Positions 9,019 through 17,912 of a DNA stretch of 64,000 nt are shown here, piece by piece. The notes beneath the pieces are model-generated. The model was not told where the DNA came from, did not search any database, and worked only from the letters and a program-made list of their open reading frames with translations. Made by a program: the position numbers and the translations under genes. Positions within the stretch are counted from its first letter, which is position 1. Each line of letters begins with the position of its first letter. The stretch comes from Collinsella tanakaei (GTDB lineage: Bacteria > Actinomycetota > Coriobacteriia > Coriobacteriales > Coriobacteriaceae). The stretch lies in NCBI RefSeq assembly GCF_016902615.1, contig NZ_JACJMB010000001.1:62001-126000 (forward strand), read 5' to 3'.

Positions 9019-9954
9019 ATGGGACACGTCTTTACATCGGTCGACCAGCTGATCGGCCACACCCCCCTGCTCGAGCTGACCGCCCTTGAGTCCGAGCTAT
9101 CGCTTGGCGCCCGCGTGCTCGCGAAACTCGAGCTGTTCAACCCCGCGGGCTCGGTAAAGGACCGCGTCGCGCGCCAGATGCTCGACGACGCCGAGGCCGC
9201 CGGAAAGATCGCCCGCCACAGCGGCTGCACCATCATCGAGCCCACGAGCGGCAACACCGGTGTGGGCCTCGCCGCGCTCTCCGCCGCGCGCGGCTACCGC
9301 CTCATCATCACCATGCCCGATTCCATGAGCCCCGAGCGCCGCAAGCTCATGGAGGGATACGGCGCCGAGGTCGTGCTCACGCCGGGGGCGCGCGGCATGG
9401 CGGGCGCCATCGAGCGCGCCGAGGCGATCGCAGCCGAGATTCCCGGCAGCTTCATCGCGGGCCAGTTCACCAACCCTTCGAACCCCGCCGCGCACGAGGC
9501 CACCACGGGGCCCGAGATCTGGGGGGATACCGACGGCGCCGTCGACATCTTCGTGGCGGGCGCCGGCACGGGCGGCACCGTGACGGGCGTCGGGCGCTAT
9601 CTCAAGCGCCAAAAGCCCGCCGTCGAGGTCGTGGCCGTCGAACCGGCGGGCTCCCCGGTCCTTTCCGAGGGGCACGCCGGCGCGCACGGCATACAGGGCA
9701 TCGGCGCCGGCTTCGTGCCGGAAGTGCTCGACACGTCCGTCTACGACCGCGTCATCACGATGACCGACGAGCGCGCCCTTGCCTGCGCGCGCAAGCTCGC
9801 CCGTACCGAGGGCGTGCTCGTGGGCATCTCCTCGGGCGCCGCACTCGCCGCCGCGCTCGAGCTCGCCGCCGAAGAGGACAACGCCGGCAAGACCATCGTC
9901 TGCCTGCTGCCGGATACCGGCGAGCGCTACCTGTCGTGCGCCCTGTTCGATTGA
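9019..9954 (+). CDS. cysK: Cysteine synthase (O-acetylserine sulfhydrylase)
   Basis: PLP enzyme making L-cysteine from O-acetylserine and sulfide. At 311 aa it has the usual family length. Lys47 in NPAGSVKDR is the Schiff-base lysine, PTSGNTG binds the substrate carboxylate, and GAGTGGTVTG holds the cofactor phosphate. Start ATG 9019 follows AAGGAGGCGCCCC. It lies 139 bp ahead of mnmA, which needs cysteine-derived sulfur, and is divergent from an Rrf2 regulator. This suggests a small sulfur-metabolism locus. CysM or a cystathionine beta-synthase-like enzyme are less likely alternatives. Confidence 0.94.
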   Translation: MGHVFTSVDQLIGHTPLLELTALESELSLGARVLAKLELFNPAGSVKDRVARQMLDDAEAAGKIARHSGCTIIEPTSGNTGVGLAALSAARGYRLIITMPDSMSPERRKLMEGYGAEVVLTPGARGMAGAIERAEAIAAEIPGSFIAGQFTNPSNPAAHEATTGPEIWGDTDGAVDIFVAGAGTGGTVTGVGRYLKRQKPAVEVVAVEPAGSPVLSEGHAGAHGIQGIGAGFVPEVLDTSVYDRVITMTDERALACARKLARTEGVLVGISSGAALAAALELAAEEDNAGKTIVCLLPDTGERYLSCALFD

Positions 9955-10093
9955 CGAGGCGAAGCGGCAGCCGCCCTCGCCAAGCGCATGCGGCGCAGGC
10001 GGCTGCCGCGCACCGGATACGCATCCATGGCGCAGCGGTATGAGAGCACCGAGGGCGCCCGTCGCCGCACGCTTACAAACAGAAGGGAAACCG

Positions 10094-11239
10094 ATGCCCC
10101 ACAACCGTCGCGTCCTGGTCGCCATGAGCGGCGGCGTCGATTCGAGCGTGACCGCCTACCTGCTCAAGCAGCAGGGCTACGAGTGCGTCGGCGCGACCAT
10201 GCTGCTGCACGACGGTGCCGTCTCGACCGAGGGTGCCTGCGGATCGTCGCGCGATGCCGACGACGCGGCGTCCGTCGCCCACGAGCTCGGATTTCCCCAT
10301 CACGTGCTCGACATGCGCGCGACGTTCGAGCGCCGGGTCGTCGACAAGTTCGTGCGCACCTACGAGGACGGGCGCACGCCCAACCCCTGCATCGACTGCA
10401 ACCGCTACCTCAAGTTCGGCGCCCTGCTCGATTACGCCCGCGAACTGGGGTGCGACTACGTGGCGACCGGCCACTACGCCCGCGTTGCGCGCCGAAAGGC
10501 TCCCGATGGCACCCTTGGCGCCTGGACACTCTCCCAAGGCGCGGACCGCGCGAAGGACCAGAGCTACGTGCTCTACTCCCTCACCCAGGAGCGCCTGGCG
10601 CATGTGCTGCTCCCCTTGGGCGGCCTTGTCAAAGACCGCGATGTCCGGCGCATCGCCGCCGAACAGGGCTTCGTCTCCGCGAACAAGCCGGACAGCCAGG
10701 GCATCTGCTTCGTGCCGCGAAACGACTTCGCCACCTATATCGAGCGCAGGCGGCACGAGGCGCTGCCCGCAGGCGACATCCTGAACACGGCGGGCGAGGT
10801 CATCGGACGCCACGCCGGGGCGCTGCGCTACACCATCGGCCAGCGACGCGGTCTGGGCGTCGCCGCCGCGCACCCCCTCTACGTCTGCGGCATCGACGTG
10901 CACGCGAACACGGTCACGCTCGGCGACGAGCGCGACCTCATGGCGGATACCCTTATCGCCCGGGACTGGATCTGGAGCGCGCCGGCAGACGCCATGGACA
11001 CCCAGCTCGCAGACGCCGCCGATGCCGGTGTGCCCGTGGCAGCTAAGATCCGCTACCACCAGCCCGACCAGCCGGCACGCGCCCGCCTCGTCGACGCTTC
11101 GCGCGGCGCCGCCGGCGACGTGCGCATCGACTTCGAAGTCCCCCAACGCGGCATCGCGCCCGGGCAGGCCGTCGTCATCTACGACGGCGGGGTCGTGCTC
11201 GGCGGCGGCACCGTCGTGAGCGCGGGCGCGTCCGCGTAG
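10094..11239 (+). CDS. mnmA: tRNA-specific 2-thiouridylase MnmA
   Basis: ATP-dependent thiolation of the wobble uridine (s2U34) of Lys, Glu and Gln tRNAs. The 381-aa protein has the PP-loop SGGVDSS near residue 10, catalytic Cys99 in NPCIDCN and partner Cys205 in SQGICFV, matching the two essential cysteines of the family. The open frame extends upstream, but ATG 10094 has a good AGAAGGGAAA ribosome site and gives the standard N-terminus. It lies downstream of cysK on the same strand. The sulfur donor (IscS/NifS) is not in this window. Confidence 0.95.
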   Translation: MPHNRRVLVAMSGGVDSSVTAYLLKQQGYECVGATMLLHDGAVSTEGACGSSRDADDAASVAHELGFPHHVLDMRATFERRVVDKFVRTYEDGRTPNPCIDCNRYLKFGALLDYARELGCDYVATGHYARVARRKAPDGTLGAWTLSQGADRAKDQSYVLYSLTQERLAHVLLPLGGLVKDRDVRRIAAEQGFVSANKPDSQGICFVPRNDFATYIERRRHEALPAGDILNTAGEVIGRHAGALRYTIGQRRGLGVAAAHPLYVCGIDVHANTVTLGDERDLMADTLIARDWIWSAPADAMDTQLADAADAGVPVAAKIRYHQPDQPARARLVDASRGAAGDVRIDFEVPQRGIAPGQAVVIYDGGVVLGGGTVVSAGASA

Positions 11240-11322
11240 AAGCCGCCGACCATACGCGCGGCACACAGGCGGCGCACATCCACGAACATCTCCAGCGCAT
11301 AAGCGTCCCCAATACGAAAAAA

Positions 11323-11355
11323 GCGGCCGGCCCGTCTTGAGGAGGGGCCGGCCGC
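11323..11355 (-). terminator. Rho-independent terminator of fucO
   Basis: Perfect 11-bp GC stem GCGGCCGGCCC / GGGCCGGCCGC with an 11-nt loop. On the minus strand it is followed by TTTTTTCGTATT. It lies 35 bp past the fucO stop. Confidence 0.87.
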
Positions 11356-11389
11356 CTGTTCGGAAGACCGATGCATGCGCAAGCGCAGA

Positions 11390-12550
11390 CTACTTCATGA
11401 TCTTGCGGAAGAGCTCCACGACGGTGGCGTGGTCGGCGTCGCGCGGGTTGCCCGGGTAGCAGGCGTCGGCGAGCGCGTCGTCGGCAATCTGGTCGAGGTC
11501 GTCCGCGGTGATGGCGTCACAGGTCTTGGGGATATTCACGTCCTCGGAGAGCTGGCGCACAGCGGCGATGGCGGCGTCAGCGGCCTCGTCGGTCGACATG
11601 CCGGTCGTGTCGACACCCATAGCGACGGCCACGTCCGCCAGGCGCTCGGCGACGACGGGCTTGTTGAACTCCATGGCGATCGGCAGCAGCATGGCGCAGG
11701 CAACGCCGTGCGGGGTGTCGTAGTGCGCGGACAGGGTGTGCGCCATGGCGTGGTCGATGCCCAGACCGACGTTGGAGAAGCCCATGCCGGCGATGTACTG
11801 GGCAAGCGCCATGCCCTCGCGGCCGCTGCCTGGCTCGCCGCTCTTGGCCTCGGCCACGGCGTCGCGCAGGTTCTTCGAGATGAGCTCGATCGCCTTCAGA
11901 TGGAACATGTCGGTGAGCTCCCAGGCGCCGCGGGTGGTGTAGCCCTCGATGGCGTGGGTCAGCGCGTCCATACCGGTGGAGGCGGTCAGGCCGGCGGGCA
12001 TGGTGGCCATCATGTCGGGATCGACGACGGCGACCTCGGGGGCGTCGTTGGTGTCGACGCACACGAACTTGCGGACCTTCTCCACGTCGGTGATGACGTA
12101 GTTGATGGTGACCTCGGCCGCGGTGCCGGCGGTGGTGGGCACAGCGATGGTGAACACGGCGTGGTTCTTGGTGGGCGCGACACCCTCGAGCGAGCGCACG
12201 TCAGCGAACTCGGGGTTGTTGATGATGATGCCGATGGCCTTCGCGGTATCCATGGCGGAGCCGCCACCGATAGTCACGATGCAGTCGGCCTCAGCGGCCT
12301 TGAAGGCCTCGACGCCGTCCTGGACGTTCTTGATGGTGGGGTTGGGTTTGATCTCGGAGTACAGGCTCCACGCGATGTTCGCCTCGTCGAGCAGGTCGGT
12401 GACCTTGGCGGCGACGCCGAACTTCACGAGGTCGGGGTCGGTGCAGACGAAGACCTTCTTGAAACCGCGGCGCTCAATCTCGCCCGGGATCTCCTTGATG
12501 GCGCCGGCGCCATGATAGGAGATGGTGTTCAAAACGATGCGGTTAGCCAT
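11390..12550 (-). CDS. fucO: Lactaldehyde reductase / 1,2-propanediol oxidoreductase (iron-containing ADH)
   Basis: Reduces L-lactaldehyde, produced from fucose or rhamnose, to 1,2-propanediol with NADH. The 386-aa protein closely follows E. coli FucO along its whole length, including the MANR start, NNPEFADVRSLEG, TTAGTAAEVTINYVITD, DALTHAIEGY and AGMGFSNVGLG. The metal ligands D-H-H-H are present (within DALTHAIEG, DHAMAH and DTPHG). Start ATG 12550 follows AAGGAGGCATAC. No fucose or rhamnose catabolic genes are adjacent, so it may serve as a general alcohol dehydrogenase. Confidence 0.9.
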   Translation of the reverse strand: MANRIVLNTISYHGAGAIKEIPGEIERRGFKKVFVCTDPDLVKFGVAAKVTDLLDEANIAWSLYSEIKPNPTIKNVQDGVEAFKAAEADCIVTIGGGSAMDTAKAIGIIINNPEFADVRSLEGVAPTKNHAVFTIAVPTTAGTAAEVTINYVITDVEKVRKFVCVDTNDAPEVAVVDPDMMATMPAGLTASTGMDALTHAIEGYTTRGAWELTDMFHLKAIELISKNLRDAVAEAKSGEPGSGREGMALAQYIAGMGFSNVGLGIDHAMAHTLSAHYDTPHGVACAMLLPIAMEFNKPVVAERLADVAVAMGVDTTGMSTDEAADAAIAAVRQLSEDVNIPKTCDAITADDLDQIADDALADACYPGNPRDADHATVVELFRKIMK

Positions 12551-12950
12551 GTATGCCTCCTTGATACCTGCGGGCAGGACCTGTCCGCATATTGCGCGCC
12601 CACCGGCACGAAACCGTTGGACGCATCTATGCAAAAGACAGTGTACGACCAACCCCTCAGGGCAAAAACGAAAACTGTTGCCGGTGTATTTCAATCCTGC
12701 GAAAAGAGTTTTCGCAATCCGCGAGCGGCATGTTTTCGCCGCCGAGCGGCAATGGAGCGAGACGCCGTCCGCATGCCGGAAACGCTGCCGCCGACACCGT
12801 TTCGCCAGCGATAAAACGAATTAGCGCACGGGAAGTCCCCCGGGAGGCGAAGGTTCGAGCGGGCCGCGCCGCCGGGCTCCCCGCGACGCGGCCCGTCCCC
12901 GCCCCCGTCCGGCAGTAAGGCGTGCGGTGCCGCTAGATTCCAGGCAGCCC
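12551..12950. other. Regulatory gap upstream of fucO
   Basis: 400 bp without a gene, between fucO and the ThrE-type gene (both on the minus strand). It holds a candidate fucO promoter on the minus strand (TTTTTG, 17 bp, TACACT, near 12640-12670), a perfect palindrome at 12698-12716, and a GC-rich 9-bp hairpin at 12860-12895. The hairpin might end the ThrE-type transcript but has no T tract. Confidence 0.5.
12698..12716. promoter_or_regulatory. Candidate operator palindrome upstream of fucO
   Basis: TGCGAAAA-GAG-TTTTCGCA, 8-bp arms with a 3-bp centre, about 150 bp before the fucO start. The size and symmetry fit a dimeric regulator site. It would lie just upstream of the candidate fucO promoter. 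Confidence 0.4.
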
Positions 12951-14354
12951 TTATGAGCAGTAGCGCCACTCCGGGTCGGTGATGGCGCGCGCGAGCGCGA
13001 GGCCCATCGGCAAAAACAGGATGATCATCACCGCGCGCATGATCCACTCCATCGCGTCGAGCACCTCGAACATGCCCATGTAGTACACGGCTCGGTACAT
13101 ATACAGGCCGGGCACCATGATCACGATGGAGGGCACGGTGATGGAGATGCGCGGGAACGTCGTCCTCGTGCCCGCAGCCGAGGCGAGCAGGCCGGCCACC
13201 AGCGCACCGGCGAACGCTGCCGCCTCGGGCGGCATCGCGGCGAAGTCCACGAGCGACAGGCGCAATGTGTTCGCGATGGCGCCCACCGCACCCGCGGTCG
13301 CGGCCATCCGCATCGGCGAGTTGAACATCATCGAGAAACCGAACACGCCCACGAAACTCGCCAGCAGGCGCAAGAAGAACAGCACGGGTGCGGTGAGGCC
13401 CTGGTCGGCGAACTCATCGGGATGCAGCTCCACCGTCATGGCGACGAGCCAGGCCACGAGCGCCGCCACGATGATGACGGCGACGGCATACGAGAGCCGC
13501 TCGATACCGGAGCGGAAATCGAGCTTGGCGATGTCCAGCCCGCTCGTGATGAGCGGGAAGCCCGGGATGACGAAGAGCATGGCGCCGATGTAGCCCGCCT
13601 CGTGCTCGAGCGCACCGGGCACCGCGAGAGAGAGCACCGACAGGCACCCGAGGTAGACCAGGCACGCCACGGCGACCGCGATACCGATGGACACGAAATG
13701 CGTGAGACGGCAGTCGAGCAGGATCCGGCGCACGTAGTTGCCCAGGCCCGCACCCACGAAGGCGCAGCCCATCTCGATGGGGCCGCCGCCCAAAAGGAAC
13801 ACGAAGGCGCAGCATGCGGCGGCGGACGCCAGCCCCACCTTCCAGGGCGCGTACCGGCCGGGCTTGCGCTCGATGGCATCCATCCGGTCGTGGAACTCGG
13901 CGACCGTCCAGGTGTGGCCGTCCGCCTGCGCCTCGCGCACGAACTGCTCCATGAGCCAGATGCGCTCGGTGTTGACGCCGGTCGTCGGCAGCGACAGGAC
14001 CTCCGAGAAGCTCCGATGCCCATCGATGCAGGTGCACTCGATCGTCGTCAGGCTCACCGCGACGGAGATGGTCACGCCCAGCACCTCGGCGATCTTGTTC
14101 ATGCAGTCGCGCACGCGCCAGCTTCCCGTCCCGCCCGCGAGTTTCAGCAGGCCGGCACGGCAGATGATGGAGCTCTTGTCATCGATATCCGCGTCGACGG
14201 CGAGCATGTCGTCGCAGTCGATCACCTCGTGCCAGGGCACCGCCATATGGTTGTGGTGCCTCACGCGCGTGCGATGGGGATGCGACAGGTGCGCCTGCGC
14301 CTGCTCGAGCGCCTCGCGAATGCCCGCGGTGCCCCGGTTCTGCTCGTGGTCCAT
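12951..14354 (-). CDS. ThrE-type threonine/serine exporter family protein
   Basis: Predicted membrane protein of 467 aa exporting threonine or serine. The N-terminal cytoplasmic half (residues 1-165, with the DUF1212 pattern including CxAGLLKLAGGTGSWRV) is followed by about ten hydrophobic helices from about 175 to the end. The two halves match the fused ThrE_1 plus ThrE_2 architecture known from Corynebacterium. The start is taken at ATG 14354, preceded by GAAGGACCCCCT; the frame extends to 14435 without a better ribosome site. Substrate is inferred from the family only. Confidence 0.85.
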   Translation of the reverse strand: MDHEQNRGTAGIREALEQAQAHLSHPHRTRVRHHNHMAVPWHEVIDCDDMLAVDADIDDKSSIICRAGLLKLAGGTGSWRVRDCMNKIAEVLGVTISVAVSLTTIECTCIDGHRSFSEVLSLPTTGVNTERIWLMEQFVREAQADGHTWTVAEFHDRMDAIERKPGRYAPWKVGLASAAACCAFVFLLGGGPIEMGCAFVGAGLGNYVRRILLDCRLTHFVSIGIAVAVACLVYLGCLSVLSLAVPGALEHEAGYIGAMLFVIPGFPLITSGLDIAKLDFRSGIERLSYAVAVIIVAALVAWLVAMTVELHPDEFADQGLTAPVLFFLRLLASFVGVFGFSMMFNSPMRMAATAGAVGAIANTLRLSLVDFAAMPPEAAAFAGALVAGLLASAAGTRTTFPRISITVPSIVIMVPGLYMYRAVYYMGMFEVLDAMEWIMRAVMIILFLPMGLALARAITDPEWRYCS

Positions 14355-14511
14355 AGGGGGTCCTTCGATACAAATCGGCATATCGTATCGCATGATACCG
14401 TGCCAATTCAGTCCGGCGGACCGCCGCGTGGCCACGAGCAGGGCGGACGGTACGATTCACCCCCGACAGCGGCAGGCGCGCAGATGCCTGTGCGCGAACA
14501 TCCGCTTCCCC

Positions 14512-15189
14512 CTACCCGCGGGCGACCGCACGCGGGCGAGCGTGCTCGCGGTCGATGAACATGATGATGAACGCCGCGAGCAGCAAAACCGAGCACGCGA
14601 TGATGGCGCGGTGCCCCAGGCGCTCGACGAACCAGTTGCCGAGGACCGCACCGGCCACGAAGCAGCCGATGGTCCCGAAATACAGCAGCCCGTTTTCGAG
14701 GAAACCCCGTTCGTGGTTGATAAGGTAGTCGTCCACGCTCTGCACGGCGGAGCGCAGGTTGCCGATGCACATGGTCGTGGCGATGCCGTGCCCGTGGATC
14801 TTGCGGAACGACTCGACCTGCATGCCGCATGCGAACGACCCCAGGCAGTTCGCCACGATATCGGGGCCGATGTACGCGACCGCGACGAAGACCGCCGCTT
14901 CGAGCAGCACGATGACCTGCCGCCAGTGCAAAACGTTCGCGAAGCGGCAGTGCACGAGGTCAGCGAGCGCGATGCCCGTCGCGAAGCACGCGACCGGCAG
15001 CGCATAGTGGACGGCACCCGCGAGATCCGCCTCGGACAGATGGATGCCGCATAGCAGGATGTTGCCCGTCTGGGCGTTCGCGAACACCTGCCCGCGCGCC
15101 ATGTAGGAATAGGCATCCATGAACCCACCCGCAAGCGCCAGGATGATGCCCAGCTCGATAGAATCCGATATCTGCTTCGCCCGCTGCAC
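14512..15189 (-). CDS. YoaK/DUF1275 family membrane protein
   Basis: Membrane protein of 225 aa with about six hydrophobic helices. The segment GGFMDAYSYMARGQVFANAQ with TGN shortly after is the diagnostic start of DUF1275 (YoaK). Family function is unknown; a transporter role is often assumed. I place the start at GTG 15189, after AAAGGGGGTCGC, which yields the usual family length. The frame extends to 15444 but is divergent and shadow-like there. It is divergent from the YgiQ gene. Confidence 0.85.
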   Translation of the reverse strand: MQRAKQISDSIELGIILALAGGFMDAYSYMARGQVFANAQTGNILLCGIHLSEADLAGAVHYALPVACFATGIALADLVHCRFANVLHWRQVIVLLEAAVFVAVAYIGPDIVANCLGSFACGMQVESFRKIHGHGIATTMCIGNLRSAVQSVDDYLINHERGFLENGLLYFGTIGCFVAGAVLGNWFVERLGHRAIIACSVLLLAAFIIMFIDREHARPRAVARG

Positions 15190-15446
15190 GAAGACGCGAC
15201 CCCCTTTCGCAACCCGACGGGCACCTGCCGCCCGTCGCGCCCGAGGTCGAAGCGTAGCGTAATCGTGCACGCCCCTCCAAACGCATGGGCCCCGGAAATG
15301 AAATTGGTACAATTCGGGAAAGTATTCCCTCAGGGAAACGCCGACCGGCGGCCTTCGCGGCCGGGAGCACCATGCCGAACGCGATGCGAAAGCGTTTCCA
15401 TACAACCGGCAGGCGACGCACGCGCCGTCAGACGATAGGAGCACCC

Positions 15447-17474
15447 ATGGCAGACCGCTCGCAGTTTCTTCCCGTATCGCGCGCCGACATGGACGCGCGT
15501 GGCTGGGATGCCTGCGACTTCGTCTTCATCTGCGGCGACGCCTATGTCGACCACCCGTCGTTCGGCATGGCGATCATCACCCGCGTGCTCGAGGCCCATG
15601 GCTACCGCGTGGGCGTCATCTGCCAGCCCGACTGGCGCGACCCCGCGAGCATCGCCGCGCTCGGCGAGCCGCGTCTCGCCTTCCTCGTGTCCGCCGGCAA
15701 CATGGACTCCATGGTCAACCACTACTCGGTGGCCAAGCACCGCCGCAAGACCGATGCCTACACGCCCGGCGGCGTCGCCGGGGCGCGCCCGAACCACGCC
15801 GCCGCGGTCTTCGGCAACCTCATCCGGCGCACGTTCAAGCACACGCCCATCCTGCTCGGCGGCATCGAGGCGAGCCTCAGGCGCCTGGCGCACTACGACT
15901 ACTGGTCCGATTCGCTGAAGCGCAGCATCCTGCTCGACTCCGGCGCCGACCTCGTGCTGTACGGCATGGGCGAGCACGCCATCGTCGAGGTCGCCGACGC
16001 GCTTGCCGCGGGCCTGCCCATCGAGCAGATCACCTACGTGCCCGGCACCGTCTACCGCGTGAGCGGCGGGGCGGATGCGCTCGCCGAGGTCTACGATTAC
16101 GAGCTCCTCCCCTCATGGGACGAGCTCTCCGCCGAGCGCGTCGCGTACGCGCGGAGCTTCGCCGTCCAGTACCGCAACATGGACCCCATCACGGGCGGCA
16201 GGCTCGTCGAGCCCTACCCGAACGGCGTCTACGTCGTGCAGAACCCGCCGGCATCGCCCCTTACGACCGAAGAGCTGGACGCCGTCTACGAGCTGCCCTA
16301 CGCGCGCACCTGGCATCCCGACTACGACGCGGCGGGCGGGGTGCCGGCGTTCTCGGAGGTCAAATTCTCCATCACGTCGAACCGTGGGTGCTTCGGCGAG
16401 TGCTCGTTTTGCGCCCTCACGTTCCATCAGGGACGCATGCTGCAGGTGCGCAGCAGCGAGAGCATCATGCGCGAGGCGGAGGCGCTCACGCGCGACCCCG
16501 ATTTCAAGGGCTACATCAACGACGTCGGCGGGCCGACGGCAAACTTCTTCCGCCCCGCCTGCGACAAGCAGGCGAAGTATGGCGTGTGCACGAACCGCCG
16601 CTGCCTATGGCCGACCGTCTGTCCCAACATGGTCGTCGACGAGGACGGCTACGCCGAGCTGCTGCGCGACCTGCGGCACCTCCCCGGCGTGAAGAAGGTG
16701 TTCGTGCGCAGCGGCATCCGCTTCGACTACGCCATGGCAGACCCCTCCGATGCGTTTCTGGAAGAGCTCGTGCGCCATCACGTGAGCGGTCAGCTGCGTC
16801 TGGCCCCCGAGCATGTGAGCGACACCGTGCTCTCGGTCATGGGCAAGCCGAGCCGCGCCGTCTACGACGCCTTCTGCCAGCGCTTCCGCGAGATCTCGGA
16901 GCGCTGCGGGCTGGAGCAGTACGTCGTCCCCTACCTCATCAGCAGCCACCCCGGCTCCACGATGAAGGAGGCCGTCGAGCTCGCCGAGGCCGTGCGCGAC
17001 ATGGGGTACATGCCCGAGCAGGTGCAGGACTTCTATCCCACCCCGTCGACGATGTCGACCTGCATGTACTACACCGGGGTCGACCCGCGCACCATGGAGC
17101 CCATCTACGTGGCGCGCGACCCCCACGAGAAGGCCATGCAGCGTGCGCTCATCCAGTACCGAAAGCCGGAAAACTACAAGCTCGTCCGCGAGGCGCTCAA
17201 GCGCGCCGGTCGCGAGGACCTGATCGGGTACGGGAAGAACTGCCTCATCCGCCCCGTGCCACCCCGCCCCGGCGAGCGTAACGCTGCGACGAAGCGCAAA
17301 GGGCAGCAGGCGCCGGGGCGCAGCAAGGACTCCAAGCGTGGCCATGGCGACTCCCGCAAGGGCTTCGCCGGAGGAAAGCATGCGGGTGGGCGCGGCCCGT
17401 CGGGCGCGGCCCCGCACGGCAGGAACCGAGCGGCCCAGGGCCGCGAGGGCGCACGCGGAGGACGCCGCCGCTAG
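15447..17474 (+). CDS. YgiQ-family radical SAM protein
   Basis: Radical SAM enzyme of 675 aa in the YgiQ (UPF0313) family; the reaction is unknown. The Fe-S binding motif is C315-x3-C319-x2-C322 in RGCFGECSFCAL. The N-terminal domain begins with DFVFICGDAYVDHPSFG, typical of the family. The C-terminal 70 residues are a basic, low-complexity G/R/K tail that is probably disordered and may bind RNA. Start ATG 15447 follows GATAGGAGCACCC. It stands alone. Confidence 0.9.
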   Translation: MADRSQFLPVSRADMDARGWDACDFVFICGDAYVDHPSFGMAIITRVLEAHGYRVGVICQPDWRDPASIAALGEPRLAFLVSAGNMDSMVNHYSVAKHRRKTDAYTPGGVAGARPNHAAAVFGNLIRRTFKHTPILLGGIEASLRRLAHYDYWSDSLKRSILLDSGADLVLYGMGEHAIVEVADALAAGLPIEQITYVPGTVYRVSGGADALAEVYDYELLPSWDELSAERVAYARSFAVQYRNMDPITGGRLVEPYPNGVYVVQNPPASPLTTEELDAVYELPYARTWHPDYDAAGGVPAFSEVKFSITSNRGCFGECSFCALTFHQGRMLQVRSSESIMREAEALTRDPDFKGYINDVGGPTANFFRPACDKQAKYGVCTNRRCLWPTVCPNMVVDEDGYAELLRDLRHLPGVKKVFVRSGIRFDYAMADPSDAFLEELVRHHVSGQLRLAPEHVSDTVLSVMGKPSRAVYDAFCQRFREISERCGLEQYVVPYLISSHPGSTMKEAVELAEAVRDMGYMPEQVQDFYPTPSTMSTCMYYTGVDPRTMEPIYVARDPHEKAMQRALIQYRKPENYKLVREALKRAGREDLIGYGKNCLIRPVPPRPGERNAATKRKGQQAPGRSKDSKRGHGDSRKGFAGGKHAGGRGPSGAAPHGRNRAAQGREGARGGRRR

Positions 17475-17912
17475 CCCGCGGCACGGCCCGCGGCATGGGG
17501 AAGCGAAGCCGCCCGCGCGTGCAGGGGCTAAGCCGTCTGGAGCCGTCTGATGACTTCGTTATGCACCGGTTTTCGCGCATGCATCGAAAGCTTCGACGAC
17601 CGTGGACAAAAACGGCTTGAGTGGGACTCCTCACCGACTTGATAGGAAAATATTGGTCCACAAGACCAGATAATTATCTATCGGCTATATGATATATGCA
17701 GGTAGCGAACGATAATTATTCATCGCTCCTTACGGAGAGCTACGGCGCAGCGCTGCATACGTACCACTCGGCGCGTTTTTGTCCAAGCGCGTGCCCCTCA
17801 GCACATGAAAGCAAACCAGCGGGTCCGGACGTGCCCCGCACGCCCGGACCCGTATCCATTCCAGTGCACCGCCATGGTCGCGATCCGTATCGAAGCGCAA
17901 GCGCGCCGCGGC
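17475..17912. other. Convergent gap holding repeat copy A
   Basis: 438 bp between the convergent YgiQ and CPBP genes. It contains the 183-bp inverted-repeat element copy A (17603-17785) and otherwise nothing recognisable. The AT-rich interior of the element contrasts sharply with the surrounding GC-rich DNA. Confidence 0.7.
17603..17785. repeat. TIR element, copy A (183 bp)
   Basis: Flanked by imperfect 25-bp terminal inverted repeats. The left end is TGGACAAAAACGGCTTGAG and onward; the right end, reversed, is TGGACAAAAACGCGCCGAG and onward (20 of 25 match). The interior is AT-rich and carries GATAATTATCTATC and GATAATTATTCATC as an internal direct repeat. It shares about two-thirds of its bases with copy C. 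No ORF of note and no clear target duplication. Confidence 0.8.

Noticed and set aside
12845-12900. Possible tRNA (a GGTTCGA-like sequence)
   Set aside because: No acceptor stem, D-arm or anticodon arm can be drawn around it.
17603-17785. Insertion sequence
   Set aside because: Terminal repeats are present, but the 183-bp interior has no room for a transposase; at most a non-autonomous element.
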